This document shows positions 1 through 7,795 of a stretch of 64,000 nucleotides of DNA, piece after piece. This DNA is from JANQJA01 sp047947185. Lineage in GTDB: Bacteria; Pseudomonadota; Gammaproteobacteria; Pseudomonadales; Azotimanducaceae. The translations under genes and the position numbers were made by a program. The stretch is taken from assembly GCA_047947185.1 (NCBI GenBank), contig CP170502.1, forward strand, positions 124,001 to 188,000, read 5' to 3'. Under the pieces are notes generated by a model. It did no database searches. It saw only the letters and a list, made by a program, of their open reading frames with translations, and was not told the DNA's origin. Positions within the stretch are counted from its first letter, which is position 1. Every line of letters starts with the position of its first letter.

Positions 1-1750
1 GTTCAAACGCCTGTTCGACCTTGAGATCGGGCAGGCCTTCAATCTCCAGGATGCGGCCAGAAAAGATGTTCTTCTTGCCTTCTTTCGCCACGGTCAGCAG
101 ACCGCGCTGGATGGCCGCGTAAGGTATGGCATTGACGAGGTCGCGCAGAGTGACGCCAGGCTGCATCTTGCCTTTGAAACGCACCAGTACGGACTCCGGC
201 ATATCCAGTGGCATGACGCCAATGGCCGCGGCAAAGGCCACCAGGCCAGAGCCCGCGGGAAAACTGATGCCCAGGGGGAACCGGGTGTGCGAGTCACCAC
301 CGGTACCTACCGTGTCGGGCAGCAGCATGCGGTTCAGCCAGGAGTGGATAATGCCGTCCCCCGGGCGCAGCGCAACACCACCGCGCGTCTGGATAAAGTC
401 GGGCAGGGTGTGTTGCGTCTCGATATCGACGGGTTTCGGATAGGCGGCCGTGTGGCAGAAAGACTGCATCACCAGATCGGCAGAGAAACCCAGGCAGGCC
501 AGTTCCTTCAGTTCGTCCCGTGTCATGGGCCCGGTGGTATCCTGGGAGCCAACGGTAGTCATGCGGGGTTCACAGTAGGTGCCGGGTCGGACCCCGGGCA
601 CACCGCAGGCTTTGCCAACAATCTTCTGTGCCAGGGTAAAACCCCGGCTTGAAGTTTCTTCCGCTACGGGGCGGCGGAACACGTCAGAAGGTCCAAGCCC
701 CAGGGTTTCCCTGGCACGATCCGTCAGGCTTCGGCCAATAATGAGGGGAATGCGGCCACCCGCCTGGACTTCATCAAGCAACACCTCTGTCGCCAGTTCA
801 AACTCAGAAACGACTTCGCCGGTCTTGTCATTGATGATTTTGCCCTCGTAGGGTTTGATGATAACCACGTCACCCATTTCCATCCTGGAAACATCACATT
901 CGATGGGCAGGGCACCGGAATCTTCCATGGTGTTGAAGAAAATCGGGGCTATCTTGCCGCCAAGGCAAACGCCGCCGACGCGTTTGTTCGGGACATAGGG
1001 GATATCGTTGCCAATGTGCCAGAGCACCGAGTTGGTTGCCGATTTGCGTGAAGAACCGGTGCCCACCACATCACCCACGTAACCAATCGGGTTGCCAATA
1101 TTCTTCAGCTGTTCAATGGTATCGATCGGGTTTTCCATTGTCTTCTTGAGCATGGCCTTGGCGTGCAGCGGAATATCGGGCCTGCTCCAGGCGTCGCCTG
1201 CCGGCGAGAGGTCATCGGTATTGGTTTCTCCCTCAACCATAAAAACGGTAATGCGGATTTCTTCCGGCACCTTGGGTTTTGCGGTAAACCACTCGGCATT
1301 TGCCCAGGATTCCACCACCGCCCTGGCATGGGGATTGGTGGCGGACTTTTCGACCACGTCGTGAAAGGCATCAAACATCAGCAGGGTCTTTGAGAGACCG
1401 GCAGCAGCAATAGGGGCAAGATCCGGCACATCAAGCAGGTCAATCAGCGGTTCAATGTTGTATCCGCCCAGCATGGTGCCCAGCAGTTCAGTCGCCCGGG
1501 CGCGATCAATCAGGGGTGACTCGGTTTCACCCCTGGCGATGGCTGCAAGAAAGCCTGCCTTGACGTAAGCGGCATCGTCCACGCCGGGGGGAACCCGGTT
1601 GGTGATGAGATCCAGCAGGAAGTCGGCCTCTCCCGGCGGGGGTGCTTTCAAAAGTTCGGCGAGGTCGTTAACCTGCTCGGCTGTTAACGGTAATGGATCT
1701 ATTCCTTCTGCCGCCCGTTCAGCGACATGTTTGCGATAGGCTTCAAGCAC
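1..1750 (-). CDS. acnB: Aconitate hydratase B, C-terminal part cut by window edge
   Basis: Bifunctional aconitase / 2-methylisocitrate dehydratase of the TCA cycle, cytosolic, with one [4Fe-4S] cluster. The frame stays open to base 1, giving the first 583 residues of a family of about 865. The start is a GTG at 1750-1748 that reads VLEAYRKHVAERAAEG, matching the conserved AcnB N-terminus, with AGGAAAG upstream. The N-terminal HEAT-like domain is followed by the swivel domain (GETNTDDLSPAGDAWSRPD near residue 180, then VGDVVGTGSSRKSATNS). After these comes the first part of the catalytic core (VGSQDTTGPMTRDELK, GTGGDSHTRFP). The three cluster-binding cysteines of this family lie beyond the edge and cannot be checked. 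Divergent from miaE with a 132-base gap. Confidence 0.97.
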   Translation of the reverse strand, partial: MLEAYRKHVAERAAEGIDPLPLTAEQVNDLAELLKAPPPGEADFLLDLITNRVPPGVDDAAYVKAGFLAAIARGETESPLIDRARATELLGTMLGGYNIEPLIDLLDVPDLAPIAAAGLSKTLLMFDAFHDVVEKSATNPHARAVVESWANAEWFTAKPKVPEEIRITVFMVEGETNTDDLSPAGDAWSRPDIPLHAKAMLKKTMENPIDTIEQLKNIGNPIGYVGDVVGTGSSRKSATNSVLWHIGNDIPYVPNKRVGGVCLGGKIAPIFFNTMEDSGALPIECDVSRMEMGDVVIIKPYEGKIINDKTGEVVSEFELATEVLLDEVQAGGRIPLIIGRSLTDRARETLGLGPSDVFRRPVAEETSSRGFTLAQKIVGKACGVPGVRPGTYCEPRMTTVGSQDTTGPMTRDELKELACLGFSADLVMQSFCHTAAYPKPVDIETQHTLPDFIQTRGGVALRPGDGIIHSWLNRMLLPDTVGTGGDSHTRFPLGISFPAGSGLVAFAAAIGVMPLDMPESVLVRFKGKMQPGVTLRDLVNAIPYAAIQRGLLTVAKEGKKNIFSGRILEIEGLPDLKVEQAFE

Positions 1751-1870
1751 TTGGACTTTCCTCGTCTCGTTAATAGTGGCATGGACCATGCCGGAAGATG
1801 CGGGCGCTAGTTTACAGGATTCGATGCTCTAAGTTAAGCGGCGTTTAATTAAAGCAGTTTGTAATATATG

Positions 1871-1876
1871 TAGAAT
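1871..1876 (+). promoter_or_regulatory. Candidate -10 element of miaE, possibly giving a leaderless mRNA
   Basis: TAGAAT lies only six bases before the miaE ATG at 1883, in a very AT-rich stretch. No good -35 is evident (ATTAAA at 1848-1853 at 17 bp spacing is the best). A start point about 7 bases downstream would fall on or next to the A of the ATG. No Shine-Dalgarno sequence precedes that ATG. This is inference from spacing only. Confidence 0.3.
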
Positions 1877-1882
1877 AACCAT

Positions 1883-2482
1883 ATGGAAATTAAAGAATTT
1901 CTTTTGTGTGAAACCCCCGCAGAATGGATCCGGGAAGTGAACCGGCAGCTACCCGCACTCCTGATTGATCACGCCAATTGCGAAAAAAAGGCCGCTTCGA
2001 CAGCGCTGAACCTGATGTACAGGTACGTTGAATACCCCGGGATGCTGTTGGCGCTGTCGCGACTCGCCAGGGAAGAACTGCGTCATTTTGAACAGGTGTT
2101 GCAGCTACTTGCCCGCCGTGGCATCAATTACGTTCAGTTGGGTCCAGCAGGCTACGCGGCGGGTTTGCGCCAGTCAGTCAGGACGCACGAACCCGCCCGA
2201 CTGGTCGACATACTGATTGTCAGTGCGATTGTAGAGGCGCGCAGCTGTGAGCGTTTTGCCGCGATGCAGGCAGTGCTGGATGCCGAGTTGGCTGACTTTT
2301 ATGGGTCACTGCTGGAGTCCGAGGCGCGGCATTTTGGGGTCTACCTGGGGTTCGCAAGGCAGGTGGCGGGGGAGGTTGATATCTCTGACCGGATTGCTCA
2401 CTTCCTCGCACGGGATCGGGAACTGGTGCTGACGCCTGACACCGAGTTCCGGTTTCACAGCGGAATACCGGTGCGTAAGTGA
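1883..2482 (+). CDS. miaE: tRNA-(ms2io6A) hydroxylase MiaE
   Basis: Diiron monooxygenase that hydroxylates the isopentenyl group of 2-methylthio-N6-isopentenyladenosine at position 37 of tRNAs reading UNN codons. The 199 residues contain the expected four-helix ferritin-like ligand set: E34 in NCEKKAAS, E65-x-x-H68 in REELRHFE, E118 in VEARSCERF and E147-x-x-H150 in ESEARHFG. The N-terminus (FLLCETPAEW, LLIDHANCE) aligns with family openings, so the ATG at 1883 is right even though it has no ribosome binding site. It converges on lpxH with two bases between the stop codons. Confidence 0.95.
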   Translation: MEIKEFLLCETPAEWIREVNRQLPALLIDHANCEKKAASTALNLMYRYVEYPGMLLALSRLAREELRHFEQVLQLLARRGINYVQLGPAGYAAGLRQSVRTHEPARLVDILIVSAIVEARSCERFAAMQAVLDAELADFYGSLLESEARHFGVYLGFARQVAGEVDISDRIAHFLARDRELVLTPDTEFRFHSGIPVRK

Positions 2483-2484
2483 AT

Positions 2485-3198
2485 TCACAGGGCAAAAGCC
2501 TTGAGGTCAAACCCGTCTGGGGTTACGCGGAGACACCAGCCAGTCTTGTCCCAGTCACCGAGCACAATACGCTCTGCGGGTGCGCCATTCACCTCAAGCT
2601 TGTGGACGTCAGGCCTGTGGGTGTGGCCGTGTATCAGTCGTTGTACGCCATGCGCGGCCATTACCCTGACCACCTCATCGGGGGTTACATCCATGATGTC
2701 ACTGGCGGTCTCTCCCGTGTGAGCCTGGCTTTGTTCCCTGGCGCCCCGGGCGAATGCGGCCCGCTCTTCGATGGGTTTTGCAAGAAAGTCCTGCTGGAAT
2801 GCTTCACTCCTGAGCAACTGGCGTACCTGCATGTACGCCTCATCTCGGGTGCAGAGGCTGTCGCCGTGCATGAGCAGCACGCGTTCCCCATACAGGTCAA
2901 TCACCACGGGGTCAGGCAGGAGGGTTGCACCAGCCGCAGTGCAGAAGCCTTCCCCCAGCAGGAAGTCGCGATTGCCGTGCATCAGGTATTTTGGCGCCGC
3001 CAGGTTCGCGAGCCCATCAATGATCCGGGAGTTGAAGTCTGTGGAGTGATCGTCTCCGAGCCACACCTCAAAAAAGTCGCCAAGGATATACAGGCCCTCT
3101 GCCGTGCTGGCCTCGTTCTGCAGGAAGCGCAGAAAAGCCAGGGTGAGATCCTCCCGGCCGGGTAGCAGGTGCAGATCAGAGATAAAAAGGGTTGTCAT
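2485..3198 (-). CDS. lpxH: UDP-2,3-diacylglucosamine diphosphatase LpxH
   Basis: Calcineurin-fold metallohydrolase of lipid A synthesis, acting at the inner face of the cytoplasmic membrane. It cleaves UDP-2,3-diacylglucosamine to lipid X and UMP. The 237 residues show the full metallophosphoesterase signature: SDLHL (D8, H10), LGDFFEVWLGDD near 41-52, HGNRDFLLGEGF near 77, LLMHGDSLCT near 112 and LIHGHTHRP near 192. Length is typical for the family. Its position just upstream of the tRNA block and tig is shared with Pseudomonas-type genomes. Gene presence implies a lipopolysaccharide-bearing outer membrane. Confidence 0.96.
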   Translation of the reverse strand: MTTLFISDLHLLPGREDLTLAFLRFLQNEASTAEGLYILGDFFEVWLGDDHSTDFNSRIIDGLANLAAPKYLMHGNRDFLLGEGFCTAAGATLLPDPVVIDLYGERVLLMHGDSLCTRDEAYMQVRQLLRSEAFQQDFLAKPIEERAAFARGAREQSQAHTGETASDIMDVTPDEVVRVMAAHGVQRLIHGHTHRPDVHKLEVNGAPAERIVLGDWDKTGWCLRVTPDGFDLKAFAL

Positions 3199-3265
3199 GC
3201 TGGTTGTCCTGTCCGGTGTATCAGCACCCGGACCCTATAAGTCATTGAAATCAGGCATTTCCCGT

Positions 3266-3295
3266 TTGACGGGTCAGGGGCGCGTTAAGTAGAAT
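3266..3295 (+). promoter_or_regulatory. sigma-70 promoter for the tRNA-Pro/Arg/His genes
   Basis: The -35 TTGACG (3266-3271) and the -10 TAGAAT (3290-3295) are 18 bp apart. The -10 is followed by the G+C-rich discriminator GCGCCCC typical of stringently controlled stable-RNA promoters. The first tRNA begins 86 bases after the -10. Confidence 0.65.
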
Positions 3296-3381
3296 GCGCC
3301 CCTCCGGACTGGGCAGAGCCCCGGGTCGGAGTAAAACAGTTATTATCTGGTGCTTTTGGTACCGCCGGCAACGGCAAATTT

Positions 3382-3458
3382 CGGGGTATAGCGCAGTCTG
3401 GTAGCGCGCCTGCTTTGGGAGCAGGATGTCGGGAGTTCGAATCTCTCTACCCCGACCA
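3382..3458 (+). tRNA. tRNA-Pro (anticodon UGG)
   Basis: A 77-base cloverleaf. The acceptor CGGGGTA pairs with TACCCCG. The anticodon stem CCTGC/GCAGG encloses loop TTTGGGA with anticodon TGG. The T-arm is GGGAG/CTCTC-like with TTCGAAT. The 3' CCA is encoded. Confidence 0.95.
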
Positions 3459-3511
3459 TTTTTTCGCTGGGATTGTTTGGCTGGAAAAGTTTCGCTGGGA
3501 ATGAAGTATCT

Positions 3512-3588
3512 GCGCCCGTAGCTCAATCGGATAGAGCATCGGCCTTCTAAGCCGACGGTTGCAGGTTCGATTCCTGCCGGGCGTGCCA
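3512..3588 (+). tRNA. tRNA-Arg (anticodon UCU)
   Basis: A 77-base cloverleaf. The acceptor GCGCCCG pairs with CGGGCGT (one G-T wobble). The anticodon stem TCGGC/GCCGA encloses loop CTTCTAA with anticodon TCT. The T-loop is TTCGATT and the CCA is encoded. It lies 53 bases after tRNA-Pro and is probably in the same transcript. Confidence 0.94.
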
Positions 3589-3599
3589 GCAAATGTTAT

Positions 3600-3676
3600 G
3601 GTGGGCGTAGCTCAGTTGGTAGAGCTCTGGATTGTGATTCCAGCGGTCGGCGGTTCAAGCCCGCTCGTCCACCCCA
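3600..3676 (+). tRNA. tRNA-His (anticodon GUG)
   Basis: A 77-base tRNA including the extra 5' G (3600) that pairs with discriminator C73, the histidine identity element. The acceptor GTGGGCG pairs with CGTCCAC. The anticodon stem CTGGA/TCCAG encloses loop TTGTGAT with anticodon GTG. The CCA is encoded, and the gene starts 11 bases after tRNA-Arg. Confidence 0.95.
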
Positions 3677-3771
3677 TATACGCGCGTCCAGTCCAGGCCC
3701 ACCCGGTTGCCTGGTATCATTCCGGCCGATAGCGCCAACAGCCCTCGACGCCCGATTCTGCAGGTTGTCGC

Positions 3772-3800
3772 TGGACGGTCGTCCGGCTTTTCTCTATAAT
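3772..3800 (+). promoter_or_regulatory. sigma-70 promoter for tRNA-Leu and probably tig
   Basis: The -35 TGGACG (3772-3777) and a perfect -10 TATAAT (3795-3800) are 17 bp apart, followed by the discriminator GCGCGCCC. It lies 94 bases before tRNA-Leu. tig begins only 28 bases after that tRNA, so the tRNA may be processed out of the tig mRNA leader. Confidence 0.7.
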
Positions 3801-3892
3801 GCGCGCCCTTTGGTGGCACGGCTCTCGCATCCGTAAGTTGTTGATTTGGAAGTCAATGACAGGTTGATGCCAGTAGGCTGCAAAAACAGATG

Positions 3893-3978
<86 letters not shown>

Positions 3979-4006
3979 CATTAACCATGAGCAGAGAAAG
4001 CGATTG

Positions 4007-5362
4007 ATGGAAGCAACCCTAGAAACCACAAGTGGGCTGGAGCGCCGTTTGCGTATCACGGTACCCGCAGAGCAGCTTGACAGCCAGGTGGAAGCCAAGC
4101 TGAAGCAGACAGCCGGCCAGGTTCGTATCAAGGGTTTCAGGCCCGGCAAGGTACCGATCCGGGAGGTCCGTCGCAGGTTCGGTGAAGGGATCCGCCAGGA
4201 AGTCGGCAGTGAGCTGATGCAGGCTTCTTTTGCTGAGGCGATCAGGGAGAAGGAAGTATCTCCTGCGGGCACGCCGCGCATTACCGATATCAAGATTGAA
4301 TCCGGCCAGGACCTTGAATTTACAGCGGTTTTTGAAGTTTTTCCGGAAGTAGTCGTCGCCGGTTTCGAGGCAATAACCGTGACCCGGCCCGTTGCCGAAG
4401 TCACTGATGCTGATATCGACAAGATGATCGAGACCTTGCGTGAACAACGCAAACATTTTCATGCGGCAGACCGGCCTGCCCGCACTGATGACCAGGTCAA
4501 CATAGACTTCGAGGGGTTCATCGACGGCGAAGCGTTTGAAGGTGGCAAAGCAGAAGGGGCTGACCTGGTGCTTGGCAGCGGACAGATGATTGCCGGCTTC
4601 GAAGATGGACTGATTGGCCTCTCAAGTGGTGATACCAAAGACCTGGAAATCACCTTTCCCGAGGAATATCAGTCCGCTGAACTGGCTGGTAAGGCCGCCA
4701 CCTTCAAGATTGTCGTCAACAGCGTCAGTGAGCCACACCTGCCTGAACTGAACGACGGGTTTTTCCGGGAATTTGGTGTTGAAGAAGGAGGCCTTGAGGC
4801 ATTCCGGGCAGAGGTCAAGGCGAACATGACCAAAGAACTCGAGGCGGCCGTTAACAACAGGGTGCGTACCCAGGTTATGGATGGGCTGATCGCAACCAAC
4901 ACGGTTGAACTGCCCCAGGCGCTGGTCGACCAGGAAATTGATCGCATGCGGCGGGAGGCTGTCCAGCAATTTGGCGGTGGTAACAACAACATTGACCCTG
5001 CCATGCTCCCCGCGGAGATGTTCTCATCCCAGGCGAGCCGTCGGGTGACCCTGGGTCTGATTGTCAACGCCATTGTTGAACAGTACGACCTGAAACTTGA
5101 CGATGAGCGCGTCCGGGCCCGTATTGAGTCCATGGCCAGTTCCTATGAAGACCCGGCGCAGGTGGTCCAATATTATTATGGCAACGAACAATACCTGGGC
5201 CAGATACAGAACCTGGTGCTGGAAGAACAGGTGGTGGATTGTATCCTGGCGTCCGCCCAGGTGAGTGAGGCGGCTGTCAGCTACGAGGAAGCGATCAAGC
5301 CCGCGGCGCCGCCAGCACCGGCACCAGAAGAGGGCGCCGAAGACAGCAGCAGCGAAGCCTGA
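4007..5362 (+). CDS. tig: Trigger factor (ribosome-associated chaperone)
   Basis: ATP-independent chaperone with peptidyl-prolyl isomerase activity that binds ribosomal protein L23 at the exit tunnel. The 451 residues read as an N-terminal ribosome-binding domain with the signature GFRPGKVPIREVRRRFG (about 43-60), a central FKBP-like domain (about 155-240) and a helical C-terminal chaperone domain. The tail is acidic and proline/alanine-rich (APPAPAPEEGAED). I chose the ATG at 4007 (MEATLETTSGLERR), because the family begins about there. An in-frame TTG directly before it would add one residue. It is followed by clpP, the usual arrangement. Confidence 0.97.
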   Translation: MEATLETTSGLERRLRITVPAEQLDSQVEAKLKQTAGQVRIKGFRPGKVPIREVRRRFGEGIRQEVGSELMQASFAEAIREKEVSPAGTPRITDIKIESGQDLEFTAVFEVFPEVVVAGFEAITVTRPVAEVTDADIDKMIETLREQRKHFHAADRPARTDDQVNIDFEGFIDGEAFEGGKAEGADLVLGSGQMIAGFEDGLIGLSSGDTKDLEITFPEEYQSAELAGKAATFKIVVNSVSEPHLPELNDGFFREFGVEEGGLEAFRAEVKANMTKELEAAVNNRVRTQVMDGLIATNTVELPQALVDQEIDRMRREAVQQFGGGNNNIDPAMLPAEMFSSQASRRVTLGLIVNAIVEQYDLKLDDERVRARIESMASSYEDPAQVVQYYYGNEQYLGQIQNLVLEEQVVDCILASAQVSEAAVSYEEAIKPAAPPAPAPEEGAEDSSSEA

Positions 5363-5453
5363 GGGCTTTCGGGCGTCCGGGGACCGTTGGGCAGCACCGG
5401 GTGGGGCTCAACGCCCGGGCCGGCATTTTGTCATCGCCTGGCAGCCATGGGCA

Positions 5454-5482
5454 TTGAAGTTTTGGCCAAATGACGCGATATT
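5454..5482 (+). promoter_or_regulatory. Possible clpP promoter
   Basis: TTGAAG (5454-5459) and GATATT (5477-5482) are 17 bp apart in the 194-base gap between tig and clpP. Each matches the sigma-70 consensus at four of six positions. It would leave a 5' leader of about 68 bases. Confidence 0.35.
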
Positions 5483-5556
5483 AAGCGTTCAGAGAGCGCG
5501 ATTTCGCGCCGCACCAATTTTTGCAGTTAACCCCGCGATCACCGAAAGGAATTGCC

Positions 5557-6210
5557 ATGTCAGACTTTATTCAAGACCCGTTACGTCAGCCGACACAAGC
5601 GTTGGGCCTGATCCCAATGGTCCTCGAACAGACAGCGCGCGGAGAGCGGTCTTACGACATCTACTCAAGACTGCTGAAAGAACGCATCATTTTTATTGTG
5701 GGTCCAATCGACGATAACGTGGCCAACCTGGTGGTTGCCCAGTTGTTGTACGCAGAATCCGAGAATGCGGACAAGGATGTGCAACTGTATATCAATTCGC
5801 CAGGGGGCTCGGTAACCGCGGGGCTGGCAATCTATGACACCATGCAGTTTATCAACTGTGATGTGAGCACCATGTGTATTGGCCAGGCTGCCAGCATGGG
5901 TGCATTCCTGCTGGCCGGCGGGACCAAAGGCAAGCGATACTGCCTGCCGAACTCGCGTGTGATGATCCACCAGCCCAGTGGCGGCTCCCAGGGCCAGGCA
6001 TCTGACATCGAGATCCAGGCAAAAGAAATCCTGTACCTTCGTGGCCGTATGAATGAGATCCTGGGGCATCACACCGGCAAGACGCCGGAACAGATAGCGC
6101 GGGACACGGAGCGTGATCACTTCATGACGCCACACCAGGCGCTGGAATATGGCATGATTGACCGGGTGCAGGAGCCGCGCTCCCCGCTGTCATCAGTGGT
6201 TAACAGCTGA
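5557..6210 (+). CDS. clpP: ATP-dependent Clp protease proteolytic subunit
   Basis: Serine protease that assembles as a double heptameric barrel and degrades proteins fed by ClpX or ClpA. The 217 residues start at the ATG at 5557, preceded by AAAGGA, although the frame is open further upstream. The opening MSDFIQDPLRQ is followed by the conserved LGLIPMVLEQTARGERSYDI. The catalytic triad is visible as Ser in GQAASMGAFLLAGG, His in VMIHQPSGG and the downstream Asp in the RDTERDHFMT region. It forms the usual tig-clpP-clpX-lon series. Confidence 0.97.
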   Translation: MSDFIQDPLRQPTQALGLIPMVLEQTARGERSYDIYSRLLKERIIFIVGPIDDNVANLVVAQLLYAESENADKDVQLYINSPGGSVTAGLAIYDTMQFINCDVSTMCIGQAASMGAFLLAGGTKGKRYCLPNSRVMIHQPSGGSQGQASDIEIQAKEILYLRGRMNEILGHHTGKTPEQIARDTERDHFMTPHQALEYGMIDRVQEPRSPLSSVVNS

Positions 6211-6262
6211 ACCCGCTGCACCGTTCAAAAACAGGGTGCTTTTGGTTAGTATTCATGAAGTT

Positions 6263-6296
6263 GGGGAAGTTCAACGTATTGGCTTGCACCTTCCCC
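6263..6296 (+). other. Inverted repeat before clpX
   Basis: GGGGAAG (6263-6269) and CTTCCCC (6290-6296) form a perfect 7-bp stem with a 20-base loop in the 119-base clpP-clpX gap. There is no T-run, so it is not a standard terminator. It may moderate read-through or mRNA processing between clpP and clpX. Confidence 0.3.
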
Positions 6297-6329
6297 GGTA
6301 ACTGAAGATTTGAAAGATGAGGTGTTGGA

Positions 6330-7607
6330 ATGTCCGACGATCATGACGGGAACAGCGGAGACGGCAAGCTTCTCCACTGCAATTTCTGTGGCAAGAGCCA
6401 GCACGAAGTCAGGAAGCTGATTGCCGGCCCTTCCGTATATGTCTGTGATGAGTGTGTAGAACTCTGCAATGACATTATCCGGGAAGAGCTGCAGGAGTCC
6501 GGTGACGAGGGGGAAAAGCGAAAGCTGCCAACACCCCAGGAAATCAAGGAGATTCTGGACGAGTATGTTATCGGGCAGAATCACGCAAAAAAGGTGTTGT
6601 CTGTTGCCGTTTATAACCACTACAAGCGGCTCAATTACACGGGCAAGAAGGATGACGTCGAACTGCAGAAGAGCAACATTCTGCTGGTGGGACCTACCGG
6701 GGTAGGCAAGACGTTGTTGGCAGAAACCCTCGCCAGACTGCTTGATGTGCCTTTTACCATTGCCGATGCAACGACGCTCACGGAAGCCGGGTATGTGGGT
6801 GAGGATGTCGAAAACATCATCCAGAAACTGCTGCAAAAGTGCGACTACGATGTGGACAAGGCCCAGGTGGGTATTGTGTACATTGATGAAATCGACAAGA
6901 TTTCCCGAAAATCAGACAATCCGTCAATTACCCGGGACGTGTCGGGAGAAGGTGTGCAGCAGGCGCTGCTTAAACTGATCGAAGGGACAATCGCGTCGGT
7001 GCCGCCCCAGGGGGGGCGGAAACATCCCCAGCAGGAATTCCTGCAGGTAGATACGTCGAACATTCTGTTCATCTGTGGCGGCGCGTTTGCCGGGCTCGAT
7101 AAGGTGATCATGGACCGTTCCTCCAAGAGTGGCATTGGCTTTGGTGCCAGCGTTGAGACTGAAGCGAGCAAGAAAAACCTGGGTGACACGCTGCGTTCGG
7201 TTGAGCCGGAAGACCTGGTGCGCTACGGCCTGATTCCTGAGTTTGTGGGCCGTCTGCCAGTGATCGCAACGCTGGATGAGCTGGATACCGACGCACTTGT
7301 GCGAATTCTCCGCGAACCCAAGAATGCGTACACCAAGCAGTACGCCAAGCTCTTTGAAATGGAAGACGTGGAGCTCGATTTCCGCGAGGATGCACTTATT
7401 GCCATTGCGAAAAAAGCAATGGAGCGAAAGACGGGTGCGCGCGGACTGCGGTCAATTCTGGAGTCGGTCCTGAACGAGGTCATGTACAAGATTCCGTCCG
7501 AGACAGACGTCTCCAAGGTTGTGATCGATGAAAGTGTGATCAACGGGGCTTCCGAGCCCATGTTGATCTACGAGAATCATGACAAGCAGAAAGTGTTGCC
7601 TGAATAG
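6330..7607 (+). CDS. clpX: ATP-dependent Clp protease ATP-binding subunit ClpX
   Basis: AAA+ unfoldase that recognises tagged substrates and threads them into ClpP. The 425 residues start with a C4 zinc-binding domain (CNFCGKSQ and CDECVELC, about 14-45). Then come Walker A GPTGVGKT near residue 120, Walker B VYIDEIDK near 185 and the ClpP-docking IGF tripeptide in SGIGFGA near 268. The sensor-2 segment GARGLRSILE closes the C-terminal domain. The start ATG at 6330 has GAGG upstream. A terminator follows, so clpX ends the clpP-clpX unit and lon is separate. Confidence 0.97.
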   Translation: MSDDHDGNSGDGKLLHCNFCGKSQHEVRKLIAGPSVYVCDECVELCNDIIREELQESGDEGEKRKLPTPQEIKEILDEYVIGQNHAKKVLSVAVYNHYKRLNYTGKKDDVELQKSNILLVGPTGVGKTLLAETLARLLDVPFTIADATTLTEAGYVGEDVENIIQKLLQKCDYDVDKAQVGIVYIDEIDKISRKSDNPSITRDVSGEGVQQALLKLIEGTIASVPPQGGRKHPQQEFLQVDTSNILFICGGAFAGLDKVIMDRSSKSGIGFGASVETEASKKNLGDTLRSVEPEDLVRYGLIPEFVGRLPVIATLDELDTDALVRILREPKNAYTKQYAKLFEMEDVELDFREDALIAIAKKAMERKTGARGLRSILESVLNEVMYKIPSETDVSKVVIDESVINGASEPMLIYENHDKQKVLPE

Positions 7608-7652
7608 CCCGAACCGGCCGTTCGGCAGAAAAAACCAGAAATAAGACGAATG

Positions 7653-7673
7653 AGGGGCCAATGGCCCCTTTTT
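7653..7673 (+). terminator. Rho-independent terminator after clpX
   Basis: GGGGCC (7654-7659), AAT loop and GGCCCC (7663-7668), followed by TTTTT. The stem can extend by flanking A-T pairs. Confidence 0.85.
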
Positions 7674-7692
7674 GTTTGTAATATTGGCCTTA

Positions 7693-7720
7693 TTGAAGAG
7701 AATTACAGTTTCCTACATGT
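7693..7720 (+). promoter_or_regulatory. Possible heat-shock (sigma-32) promoter of lon
   Basis: TTGAAG (7693-7698), a 13-base spacer and CCTACATGT (7712-7720) resemble the sigma-32 layout (TTGAA, 13-14 bases, CCCCATnT). The element lies 76 bases before lon. lon is a classic sigma-32 target, but the -10 match here is partial. Confidence 0.4.
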
Positions 7721-7795
7721 TGTTTACACATCCGGCCTTCATAAATCCCGGTAGTGGGCGACATAGTAATGAATGCCTGAGCCACAGGAGCAAAA

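Noticed and set aside
2479..3165. 228-codon plus-strand frame over lpxH
   Set aside because: Antisense to lpxH, which has every metal-site motif. The overlapping protein matches nothing.
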